Source of the DNA: Rothia nasimurium
GTDB taxonomy: Bacteria; Actinomycetota; Actinomycetes; Actinomycetales; Micrococcaceae
DNA length: 64,000 bases
Assembly (NCBI RefSeq): GCF_928382285.1
Contig: NZ_CAKMSS010000001.1
Span: 558,001 to 622,000 of the forward strand
Direction: 5' to 3'
This document shows, in pieces, positions 8,897 to 16,804 of the stretch. Each line of letters starts with the position of its first letter. The stretch's first letter is position 1. The translations under genes and the position numbers were made by a program. The notes under the pieces were generated by a model, which was given only the letters and a program-made list of their open reading frames with translations, searched no databases and was not told the DNA's origin.

Positions 8897-9838
8897 CTAC
8901 TTTTTCGATTTCTTGATAGCAGCCGTCTTGGGCGTGACCTTGGCCCCCGCCAGCGACGCCTTAGCGCGGGACTTCTTGAAAGTCACGTCAAGCCCGTCCA
9001 CAGCTTTGAGGCGCTTGCGCATGACCTTGATAGCCTCGGGGTTCTGGTCAATCATGAGGAAGTTGCGGTCAAGCTGGGCGCAGGCGTGGCCGGTGGTACC
9101 GGAGCCACCGAAGAAGTCCAGCACCCAGTCGCCGGGCGCACTCGAGGCCTGCACAATGCGGCGCAGAATACCCAGGGGCTTCTGCGTGGCATAGCCGGTT
9201 TTCTCCTTGCCGCTGGGCGAAACAATGGTGTGCCACCAGACGTCCGTCGGCAACTTACCAATCTCAGCCTTCTCAGGGGTGACAAGGCCGGGCGCCATGT
9301 AGGGCTCGCGGTCAACAGCCTCAGAATTGAAGTAATAGTTCTCGGGGTCTTTCACGTAGACCAGGATGTTATCGTGCTTAGCAGGCCACTTCTTCTTGGA
9401 CTTAGCCCCGTAGTCATAAGCCCAAATAATCTCATTCAAGAAGGACTCGCGGCCAAAGAGGGCATCGAGCACGACCTTGGCGTAGTGGACCTCGCGGTAG
9501 TCCAGGTGCAGGTAGAGGGTGCCGGTGGGCTTGAGCAGACGCCAGGCCTGCATGAGACGGGGTTCTAGGAACTCCCAGTAATTCTCAAAAGAGTCCGAAT
9601 ACCCGTAGATATCGCCCTTGATAGTCTCGTAGGTGTGGCCCTTGTAACCGACCCGGCTACCGCCCTCGGTACGTACCGTCTTGATGCTCTGACGCTTCTG
9701 CACCTTGCCCGTATTGAACGGCGGGTCAATATAAATGAGCTGGAAACTCTCTGCGGGCAGGTTTTTGAGCACGGCAAGATTATCGCCGTGAATCACCATG
9801 CTGGTGCTATCTGCTGACCACAAAGAACGTTTTGACAC
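8897..9838 (-). CDS. Orphan DNA methyltransferase (N6-adenine/N4-cytosine family)
   Basis: S-adenosylmethionine-dependent DNA modification enzyme, 313 residues. The catalytic motif DPPFNTG lies near residue 38 and the SAM-binding motif DFFGGSGTTGHA near residue 240, so the catalytic motif precedes the SAM motif (beta-class order). The last ~30 residues are Lys/Ala-rich, a probable DNA-contacting tail. No restriction endonuclease, specificity subunit or type III Res gene is adjacent, so it looks solitary and may have a regulatory or housekeeping role. The recognition sequence cannot be read from the protein. The GTG start at 9838 has no ribosome site; TATTCT lies about a dozen bases upstream, so a leaderless transcript is possible. 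Confidence 0.88.
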   Translation of the reverse strand: MSKRSLWSADSTSMVIHGDNLAVLKNLPAESFQLIYIDPPFNTGKVQKRQSIKTVRTEGGSRVGYKGHTYETIKGDIYGYSDSFENYWEFLEPRLMQAWRLLKPTGTLYLHLDYREVHYAKVVLDALFGRESFLNEIIWAYDYGAKSKKKWPAKHDNILVYVKDPENYYFNSEAVDREPYMAPGLVTPEKAEIGKLPTDVWWHTIVSPSGKEKTGYATQKPLGILRRIVQASSAPGDWVLDFFGGSGTTGHACAQLDRNFLMIDQNPEAIKVMRKRLKAVDGLDVTFKKSRAKASLAGAKVTPKTAAIKKSKK

Positions 9839-9920
9839 AAGGTACAGAATACCCCAAGGTCACCGCCTACTGCCCGCGCGGCGGGTGAGGGTTAAGCCAC
9901 GCAAAACCGTTGGGGCGGAG

Positions 9921-10018
9921 CGCAGGCATGCGTGGAGCCGACTGGCTGGGGCTGGCATGAATCGCCCGTGAGCGCTAGCGAACCGGCGAGAAGGTTAGTC
10001 GGCAAACGCATGCCTGCG
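9921..10018. repeat. Palindromic ~100-bp intergenic repeat, copy A
   Basis: Copy A of a four-member family (also 11676-11784, 40143-40238, 48656-48763). Perfect 12-bp terminal inverted repeats CGCAGGCATGCG (9921-9932) and CGCATGCCTGCG (10007-10018) enclose the shared core (GGCTGGCATGAATCGC...GTGAGCG...CGAACCGGCGAG), here the most diverged. It lies 58 bp beyond the stop codon of the FAH-family gene and upstream of the methyltransferase gene. Confidence 0.8.
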
Positions 10019-10076
10019 CAGAGCCAAAAATACGGTCGGCACGCGGAGGGTAATCACCACTCCCGTTTCGCAACCC

Positions 10077-10901
10077 TCACACCTGCTCGCACCGGTTGGT
10101 CAGTGTGCCGATACCCTCGATTGAGGTCACCACGGTCTGCCCGGCGCTCAGCCACTTGCGCGGGTGCAGTGAGAGCCCGACCCCGGCGGGGGTTCCCAGG
10201 GCGATGAGGTCACCGGGTTCAAGCGTCATAAAGGTAGAGATGTAGCTGACCACCTGGGCCGGGATGAAGACCATGTTGGCGGTGGTGCCCTGCTGGCGTA
10301 CTTCACCGTCGACGGTGCAGGTCATGGCTAGGCCGCCCGCGATGTCGAGTTCATCGGGGCTGACGATGACCGGGCCGAAGGGCGTCATGCGGTCCCAGTT
10401 TTTGCCCTGGAACCATTCGGACGTGCGCCCCTGCCAGTCGCGCACCGACACGTCGTTGAGTACGGTGTAGCCCAGCAGGTAGTCGCCCACTTGATCTTCG
10501 GCGATGTGGCGGCCGCGGCGTCCTACTACCGCGCAGAGCTCGACTTCCCAGTCAATTTTGGTGCTCTCAGCAGGCAGTTCAATCGCCTCACCTGGCCCGA
10601 TGAGGGCATTGCCGAACTTGGTGAAGATGGTGGGATAGGTGGGCAGCTCAGCCCCCACTTCTTCGGCGTGATCCGTGAAGTTCAGCCCGACGCACAATAC
10701 CCGCTGCACCTTGTTCAGCGGGGCAATGAACTCTTCAGGGCTTACATCAACCGGCCTAGCCCCCAGTTCAGCAGGGCTCACCGACCCTAAATCACTCGAC
10801 CCCACAAACTTATGCAGGGGCCGGCCCAGCTCGTACCAGCGTCCGCCGCTTTCAACCACCGCGCGGGCCTTACCAGCCCGCCTGACCTGCGCAAACTTCA
10901 C
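10077..10901 (-). CDS. Fumarylacetoacetate hydrolase family protein
   Basis: Cytoplasmic member of the FAH superfamily (274 residues), which hydrolyses or decarboxylates acylpyruvates and related diketo acids in catabolism. It shows the family core LCVGLNFTDHAEE, metal-binding acidic residues in DWEVELCAVVGRRGR, and NDVSVRDWQ with QGKNWDRMTPFGP. The C-terminal GDLIALGTPAGVG segment is typical. GTG at 10901 (VKFAQVRR) is preferred because AAAGGA lies eight bases upstream and family members start here; an in-frame extension to 11027 lacks a ribosome site. The exact substrate cannot be told. Repeat A follows the stop codon. Confidence 0.9.
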   Translation of the reverse strand: MKFAQVRRAGKARAVVESGGRWYELGRPLHKFVGSSDLGSVSPAELGARPVDVSPEEFIAPLNKVQRVLCVGLNFTDHAEEVGAELPTYPTIFTKFGNALIGPGEAIELPAESTKIDWEVELCAVVGRRGRHIAEDQVGDYLLGYTVLNDVSVRDWQGRTSEWFQGKNWDRMTPFGPVIVSPDELDIAGGLAMTCTVDGEVRQQGTTANMVFIPAQVVSYISTFMTLEPGDLIALGTPAGVGLSLHPRKWLSAGQTVVTSIEGIGTLTNRCEQV

Positions 10902-11084
10902 CCCGGCCGTCCTTTCTGTTACTGCACCTAGTTTCACCCCGCGGGGGCGGTCAACTAGACTTTCTATGACGCAATATTCCGTTGACAAGGTGAATAAACG
11001 GTAAAACCGTAGGCAATCATCAGCCAACAGAGTATTCTATACATCACAGTGTAAATCAATACCCGACCCACAAGGAGGCCAACC

Positions 11085-11591
11085 ATGAGCGGCTTGATTA
11101 CTCTGATTTCACACACTTCAAAGGCGCGTAAGCCCGTAACTGTCAGCACCCGCCCCGCGCAGCTCGACGACGCCGAAGCGCTGGCACGGCTCTACTTCGC
11201 CTCCTACAGCGGCGAACGATTTGCATCCCAGGCCGACGCTGCCGCCGAGATGGAGCGCATTCTCAAGGGTGAGCACGGCGAGTTCTACGCCGAGGCCTCC
11301 CCCGTGGTAGTTGATGAGCACGACCGCATTATTGCCGCGTCCCTCTGTCTCAAGCACCGCGTGGTCACCGACCCCAAGGACATCCCCACCATCTACGAGC
11401 TCTTCACCGCAGCCTCCCGCCGCCGCGAAGGCCTGGCTGAACAGCTGATTCGCCGCAGCATCGACCAGATGTTTGAGGACGGCTACGAGCAGGTTTCAGT
11501 GCGCATCAGCGAGAACAACGCTGCTGCCCTCGCCCTCTATCTAACCCTTGACTTCAACCGCTGGTTCCCCGAAGACGACGACATTCTCTAG
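11085..11591 (+). CDS. GNAT-family N-acetyltransferase
   Basis: Predicted acetyl-CoA-dependent acetyltransferase, 168 residues. The GNAT fold runs from about residue 20; the acetyl-CoA loop region RRREGLAEQLIRRSID (about 106-121) has R-x-x-G-L rather than the classical Q/R-x-x-G-x-G/A. NNAAALALYLTLDF near the end is the usual motif-B helix. The ATG at 11085 has a strong AAGGAGG six bases upstream. A TTGACA (10982-10987) upstream could be a -35. The substrate is unknown. It converges on the SRAP gene, separated by a strong terminator and repeat B. Confidence 0.88.
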   Translation: MSGLITLISHTSKARKPVTVSTRPAQLDDAEALARLYFASYSGERFASQADAAAEMERILKGEHGEFYAEASPVVVDEHDRIIAASLCLKHRVVTDPKDIPTIYELFTAASRRREGLAEQLIRRSIDQMFEDGYEQVSVRISENNAAALALYLTLDFNRWFPEDDDIL

Positions 11592-11607
11592 ACAAGCGGT
11601 ACACTAG

Positions 11608-11660
11608 AAAACAGTTGAGCCCTCCCCCTCACCAGCAGCAGGGGTGGGGCTCAGCTGTTT
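11608..11660 (+). terminator. Strong hairpin terminator after the GNAT gene
   Basis: Long inverted repeat AAACAGTTGAGCCC / GGGCTCAGCTGTTT with further GC pairs inside, starting 17 bp after the GNAT stop codon. It is followed by TGATTGT rather than a clean T-run, so it may act in both directions. Confidence 0.7.
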
Positions 11661-11675
11661 GATTGTAAAAGCTTA

Positions 11676-11784
11676 AGGTGATGCAGGCTCACGCTCGCTG
11701 CCGACCCTCTCGCCGGTTCGCTTCGCTCACTAGCGATTCACGCCAGCCCCGAGCCAACAGCTTCGCCATGAGCCTGCATCACCT
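11676..11784. repeat. Palindromic ~100-bp intergenic repeat, copy B
   Basis: Copy B. Perfect 16-bp terminal inverted repeats AGGTGATGCAGGCTCA (11676-11691) and TGAGCCTGCATCACCT (11769-11784). The core reads CGCTCGCTGCCGACCCTCTC then GGTTCGCTTCGCTCAC and AGCGATTCACGCCAGC. The element ends 20 bp beyond the SRAP stop codon, between convergent genes. Flanking AAAGCTT/AAGCTTT extends the dyad imperfectly. Confidence 0.88.
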
Positions 11785-11803
11785 ATCTCCCGCATCAAGC
11801 TTT

Positions 11804-12787
11804 CTATAGACCACTCAGCAAATCTTCGACCGGCTCTAGCAGGTAGGGGGCGTTGTTGCGGACGTTGCCGACGTCCTTACTCACCTCGCGTAGGGCCCAG
11901 CCTGCGGTTTCGGCGAAGGCCTGCTCGCGGATGAGCTGCAAGGACGCCTGCGCCTGGGTGCGGTAGGCCCTTTTCTGCTCAGTGCTGGGTTTAGGGGAAC
12001 CGGCTGGCCGGCCTGACCGCAGCCAGGTTGTGAGGCTATCTGACTCGTTTATTTCTGTATCACTTGCCACATGAAGAGGTATGGGCAGGCGGTTGTGCAG
12101 CTGGCCCAGTTGCCGCTCAATCTCGTTTGTGTAGCCAGGGTCGCCACCCAAGTCGGCCATAATTCCGGGGTCGAATTCACCGTTGCCGGGTGAATCCATG
12201 GTCACAATGGAGCAAGAGAGCAGCCACTCCCCTTCCTTACCTGCAAAAACCCCGCCTGGTTCTGCAAATTCTGCGGGGATTTTCCACCATTCATACAGAC
12301 CGGCAAAGTAGATAGGTCGCCCGTCGGTACGGTGCACAAAGTAGGGGGTCTTCACCTGCTTGCCCGCTGCTGTAGTTTCAGTTTTCCACTCGTAGTAACC
12401 GCTCACGGGTACGGCGCAGTGCCCCGAAACAGCTGCCTCGCGGAAGGTCGGCTTTTCAAAAATAGTCTCGCTCCGGGCGTTGAAGGCACGCGATGAGAAG
12501 GCGGGGTCCTTAGCCCAGCCCGGTAGCAGCCCCCAGCGGGCCGAATGCAGTTCGCGGGTGAAGACCAGTGCGCTGCCCTGCCCACCGGTCGGGTTGGCGG
12601 ACGCACCCGCCCGCGCGGACGCGTCCGCACCTGTGACCTGCTCGGCGGGGCTCACGAGCCGGTCCACCAGAATGGGAACTGTGCTGGTGGGGGCGACATT
12701 ATAGTTGGTGATGGGGTCGGTGATCTCAACCCCTGCCATGTATTGGGGGTGATCCTGGGCCAGTTCAAGGGCGTAGCGTCCGCACAC
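11804..12787 (-). CDS. SOS response-associated peptidase (SRAP; HMCES/YedK family)
   Basis: Protein that crosslinks to and shields abasic sites in single-stranded DNA. The nucleophile Cys2 follows the initiator directly (MCGRYAL), which fixes the GTG start at 12787. Other family signatures: NARSETIF (about 107-114), GYYEW (about 136-140) and HNRLPIPL with the conserved His. At 327 residues it is longer than E. coli YedK (222), partly because of a low-complexity linker DASARAGASANPTGG (about 56-70) encoded by clustered copies of the GCGGACGC repeat. The start overlaps the stop of the upstream lipoate-ligase-like gene by one base (TAGTG), so the two are translationally coupled. Confidence 0.95.
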   Translation of the reverse strand: MCGRYALELAQDHPQYMAGVEITDPITNYNVAPTSTVPILVDRLVSPAEQVTGADASARAGASANPTGGQGSALVFTRELHSARWGLLPGWAKDPAFSSRAFNARSETIFEKPTFREAAVSGHCAVPVSGYYEWKTETTAAGKQVKTPYFVHRTDGRPIYFAGLYEWWKIPAEFAEPGGVFAGKEGEWLLSCSIVTMDSPGNGEFDPGIMADLGGDPGYTNEIERQLGQLHNRLPIPLHVASDTEINESDSLTTWLRSGRPAGSPKPSTEQKRAYRTQAQASLQLIREQAFAETAGWALREVSKDVGNVRNNAPYLLEPVEDLLSGL

Positions 12788-13476
12788 TAGAACCCCTCGC
12801 TTTCGTAGGCTTCGATGACAGCGTCTTCAATATCATCGACGGTGATGAGGGGCTCGATGTCGGCGGCAGCACCCACTGTCGCGGGGTCAAGGGGCAGGCC
12901 GAGGGCCTGGTAAACGTCTGTTGTTACCTCGCGCAGGCTATCTGCCCCTGTTACTACGATGCCCGATGAGAACCACCAGGCTCCGGCAACGACCCGCTGG
13001 GCCGTGCCAATGAGCTTGACTCGCTGGCCGCCGGGCAGTTGGCCCCAGACCGAATATTCACCGGGGCAGTACTCGCCGGGTAGCTCCCCTACGCCGGCAG
13101 GAATGCCCAGACTGGTAAGGGCCTCTGCAAACATGGCTCCGAAGATGCCGTAGCGCTCATGGTTGCCGCTGACAGCGTCCGATGCCTTCTGAAAATGATC
13201 CACCACCAGGCAGCCCGAGTGATAGGCGGCGGCGTGTCCGCCCACGGTACGCACCAGGGGCTCAAACCCGCGACCCACCGCAGCCGCGCGGGCCTGAGCG
13301 AAGCGGGGGTTGAGCTCGTCCCTGCGCCCAAAAGCCACCGTTGGCTTGGGCCGATAGAGACGCAGGGTACTGGGGGCCTCTCCCCTACCCACTGCGCGGA
13401 CGGTCGCCATGGCTGAATCAACCATCTCGGCCATAGTTCCGCCGGTGGCGGGGTCAACGCGGTCAAGGTGCAGCAT
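12787..13476 (-). CDS. Lipoate-protein ligase A family protein
   Basis: Predicted lipoyl/octanoyl transferase or ligase (BPL_LplA_LipB fold, 229 residues) attaching lipoate-type groups to carrier domains. Visible motifs: LRLYRPKPTVAFGRRD near 37-52, the lipoyl-binding loop RTVGGHAAAYH near 75-85 (family form R-x-x-GG-x-A-V/A-x-H), and VKLIGTAQR near 155 with the expected catalytic Lys. ATG at 13476 is chosen because it overlaps the upstream stop codon (TAATG); an in-frame extension to 13521 would overlap the neighbour by 46 bp. Middle gene of a GNAT - ligase - SRAP operon. Confidence 0.82.
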   Translation of the reverse strand: MLHLDRVDPATGGTMAEMVDSAMATVRAVGRGEAPSTLRLYRPKPTVAFGRRDELNPRFAQARAAAVGRGFEPLVRTVGGHAAAYHSGCLVVDHFQKASDAVSGNHERYGIFGAMFAEALTSLGIPAGVGELPGEYCPGEYSVWGQLPGGQRVKLIGTAQRVVAGAWWFSSGIVVTGADSLREVTTDVYQALGLPLDPATVGAAADIEPLITVDDIEDAVIEAYESEGF

Positions 13477-14306
13477 TAGTCCACCGAAATTTCGTTCAAG
13501 CTGGTAGAGACGAACTCCCACCAGGCCGGGCGCAGGCCCGCGTTCAGCGCGACCTGCTGGCTGATAATGTGCGAAGGGCTGGTGCCGTAGAAAGGCACGA
13601 ACCCCTCGGTGAGAATAGCCTGCGACAGCTCTCTGACAAGGTAAGACGCCAGCCCCCTACCGCGATGGCCGGGCAGCACATCAATACCAATTTGGCGGCA
13701 CCAGTCGGAGTCTTCACTAGCACCGGCTAAGGCTACGAGCTTCCCCTCGGCGTAGGCACCGAGCACCTGCACATCGGGGCGCAGCTCTTTGAAACCGAGC
13801 GCGTTCTCAAAATCGGGGTTGCCGCGATACTTCTCTAGCTCTGAAGGTTCCAGCCACCGCACCGAGTAGCCCTCGGCGGGTAAGCCGGGGCGGGCGTCCG
13901 CACCCCGGGTAAAGAAATCCCTACCGGGGGTGAAAAAGAGGGATGTGCCGCTCATCTGCAGGGCGTAGGGGGTGAGGTAGTCGTTGAGTTTGCGCAGCTC
14001 GGAGTAGTCCCCCACCCAGTTCCCATTATCGCCAGCCAGCAGGTTGTCGGCGGCCTCGCGCACGCGCGGGTGCTGGGCACAAATGACGGTAAGCCCTCGG
14101 TAGTTAATCAGGCGTAGCTCCCAGTGGTCGCGGTAGCGGCGGCGGGCCGGGTGCATCTCATCGAGAGGAATTCGACGGGCTGAAAGATGGGTTGAGCCGT
14201 GCTGCTGCGCTATATCAATGGCCTGTTCGGGTAAGCACAGGTCAATGGACAGCTGCGCAGCCAGAATCTTCTCGGCCTGCTGATAGCTGGTGATAGGCGC
14301 GGGCAT
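13476..14306 (-). CDS. GNAT-family N-acetyltransferase
   Basis: 276 residues. The C-terminal half is a GNAT domain with IGIDVLPGHRGRGLASYLV near 213-231 (acetyl-CoA loop R-G-R-G-L-A) and a late QQVALNAGLRPAWWEF segment. The N-terminal ~120 residues (LRLINYRGLTVICAQHPRV, DNLLAGDNG) look like a lid or substrate domain seen in longer acetyltransferases. The substrate is unknown. First gene of the minus-strand operon; its stop codon overlaps the next start. A nested palindrome (14420-14479) lies in the divergent promoter region. Confidence 0.82.
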   Translation of the reverse strand: MPAPITSYQQAEKILAAQLSIDLCLPEQAIDIAQQHGSTHLSARRIPLDEMHPARRRYRDHWELRLINYRGLTVICAQHPRVREAADNLLAGDNGNWVGDYSELRKLNDYLTPYALQMSGTSLFFTPGRDFFTRGADARPGLPAEGYSVRWLEPSELEKYRGNPDFENALGFKELRPDVQVLGAYAEGKLVALAGASEDSDWCRQIGIDVLPGHRGRGLASYLVRELSQAILTEGFVPFYGTSPSHIISQQVALNAGLRPAWWEFVSTSLNEISVD

Positions 14307-14419
14307 GGCTCACTTTCTGCTCGATGGGGTCAGTATCTAGGGTACTCGCTTTGGGAAGGGCGCGGACGCCGGCGGCCCCTTTGCCTTTCGGGGCAGGCTG
14401 GTGGGGTGCGCGGGTTACG

Positions 14420-14479
14420 CCCCGCATTTATTCTGTTTTACCCGCAACTAGTTGCGGCTTTTTCAGAATAAATGCGGGG
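14420..14479. promoter_or_regulatory. Nested perfect palindrome between divergent genes
   Basis: Outer arms CCCCGCATTTATTCTG (14420-14435) and CAGAATAAATGCGGGG (14464-14479) are perfect 16-bp inverted repeats. Inside sits a second perfect palindrome CCGCAACTAGTTGCGG (14442-14457). It lies between the GNAT gene (minus) and the P-loop kinase gene (plus). It could be an operator, a cruciform-forming element or a terminator-like structure. Confidence 0.75.
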
Positions 14480-14501
14480 TGTCGGTGTTTATGCTGGAGG
14501 T

Positions 14502-14981
14502 ATGAAGATTCTTGTTCTGGGTTTGAGCGGCGCCGGTAAGTCCACCTGGGCGCGACGGTTGGCTGCCGGATACGGGGTGCCGCTGCTGCACCTTGATACC
14601 GTTCACTGGTTGCCGGGGCGGGTCGAGCGGGACCTAGCGGACGAACGCGCTCTGGTGGGCGAGTTTCTGGATGAGAATGAGTCCTGGGTGATTGAGGGCG
14701 GCTATTCCGATGTGCATTTTGAACGGCGGCTGGCTGAGGCTGACCGCATCTATGTGCTGTTAGCACCCCGCCTGGTGCGTCTATGGAGGGTAGGACGCCG
14801 CTGGCTCACCTACCGCGGTACCAACCGACCTGATATGACCGAGGGCTGCCCCGAGAAGCTCGACCTTGAATTTGTAAAGTGGATTCTGTGGGACGGCCCC
14901 AGCCGCGCCCGTATGAAGGCCCTGGCGGACGTCCGCCGCACCTACCCCGAAAAAACGGTGTGGAGAAGGTGGTGGGGCTAA
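14502..14981 (+). CDS. Small P-loop kinase, adenylate-kinase-like (FlaR type)
   Basis: 159-residue nucleotide-binding protein. Walker A GLSGAGKST lies at residues 7-15; LLHLDTVHWLPG (about 30-41), WVIEGGYSD (about 66-74) and ADRIYVLLAP complete the pattern of the small adenylate-kinase-like family annotated as DNA topology modulation protein FlaR. The real phosphoryl acceptor is unknown. ATG at 14502 follows GGAGG by a single base, an unusually tight spacing; no better start is evident. It is convergent with nrdF. Confidence 0.8.
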   Translation: MKILVLGLSGAGKSTWARRLAAGYGVPLLHLDTVHWLPGRVERDLADERALVGEFLDENESWVIEGGYSDVHFERRLAEADRIYVLLAPRLVRLWRVGRRWLTYRGTNRPDMTEGCPEKLDLEFVKWILWDGPSRARMKALADVRRTYPEKTVWRRWWG

Positions 14982-15003
14982 GCCCCCTGCTGCTCGTTTT
15001 ATG

Positions 15004-15055
15004 AAAACGGCCCCTCGCCGTTCCCGCAGAAAGGGGTTCAACAAGGGGCCATTTT
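15004..15055. terminator. Bidirectional terminator between kinase gene and nrdF
   Basis: Inverted repeat with arms AAAACGGCCCCT (15004-15015) and AGGGGCCATTTT (15044-15055), one mismatch, in the gap between the convergent genes. T-rich tracts flank it, suiting termination in either direction. Confidence 0.7.
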
Positions 15056-15074
15056 ATAGCTCTGACTAGGGCAT

Positions 15075-16064
<990 letters not shown>

Positions 16065-16158
16065 TCATGTCGGGGTGTTGGAGTGCCTGAAATAGGCTTG
16101 GTTCTATTCTTTCACCGTTGGGCGGTTTTCGCACCAGCGGCTCGGTTTGCTTAATATC

Positions 16159-16650
16159 TCAGGTGCGGACGCCGTCGCCCGCATCCTCTTGTAGGGCGGC
16201 TTGGCGTTCTGCTTTGGTTTCCCTATCGACGAGGCGACGTAGGAGCGGCAGGGCCGCAGCAAGCTGCGCGGCCTCGTCCGCATTGAGTATCTCGTCGGCG
16301 CGTTCTACTATCCAGCGGTCGCGTCGGCTGATGATGGAGTCGATGGTCACACTCCCCTGCTCTGTCAGATAGAGCTCCTTACGGCGCTTATCGTGCAGAT
16401 TCCTGCCCGAGGCAATGTAGCCGCGGCGAAGCAGTGAGGCAACGATCTTGTTCATGGACTGCGGAGTCATCCGCTGAAAGCGGGCCAGCTCGGCACAGGT
16501 CTGCCGTGGCCCGGCCTGGAGCTGGGCAAGCACGGTTTCCTCTGCAAATGAGAGGGGCGAGTGCGAGTCGGTCTCGTTCCTCAGTCGTCGATGCATCCTA
16601 AAGACCGAATACCTTAAGGTACCCGCCTGCTCATACGAAAAATTTTCCAA
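16159..16650 (-). CDS. MarR-family transcriptional regulator
   Basis: 163-residue winged-helix repressor type. The DNA-binding region runs through SFAEETVLAQLQ, TCAELARFQRMTPQSMNKIVASLLRRGYI (recognition helix) and the wing SGRNLHDKRRKELYLTEQG (conserved D-x-R-R). Ligand is unknown. It sits between nrdE and nrdF on the same strand, which suggests control of nrdF or co-inheritance. AACTGATAA and AACTGATTA direct repeats just upstream are a possible autoregulatory site. Confidence 0.9.
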   Translation of the reverse strand: MENFSYEQAGTLRYSVFRMHRRLRNETDSHSPLSFAEETVLAQLQAGPRQTCAELARFQRMTPQSMNKIVASLLRRGYIASGRNLHDKRRKELYLTEQGSVTIDSIISRRDRWIVERADEILNADEAAQLAAALPLLRRLVDRETKAERQAALQEDAGDGVRT

Positions 16651-16666
16651 GGGCGCCAGCCTAAAA

Positions 16667-16688
16667 TAATCAGTTTAACTTATCAGTT
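16667..16688. promoter_or_regulatory. Direct repeats upstream of the MarR gene
   Basis: TAATCAGTT (16667-16675) and TTATCAGTT (16680-16688), 13 bp apart start to start, lie 17-38 bp before the MarR start codon in an AT-rich promoter-like stretch. A regulator-binding role is inference. Confidence 0.4.
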
Positions 16689-16804
16689 ATATAGATTATA
16701 TACCTTGAAAAAGAAAGCCCGCCACCCACGCAAGATGACGGGCCCGCCCAGCCGGGGCGGGCGTCCGCGCCTTTTTAGCGCAACGCCCTACCCCGCCTGA
16801 AGCT

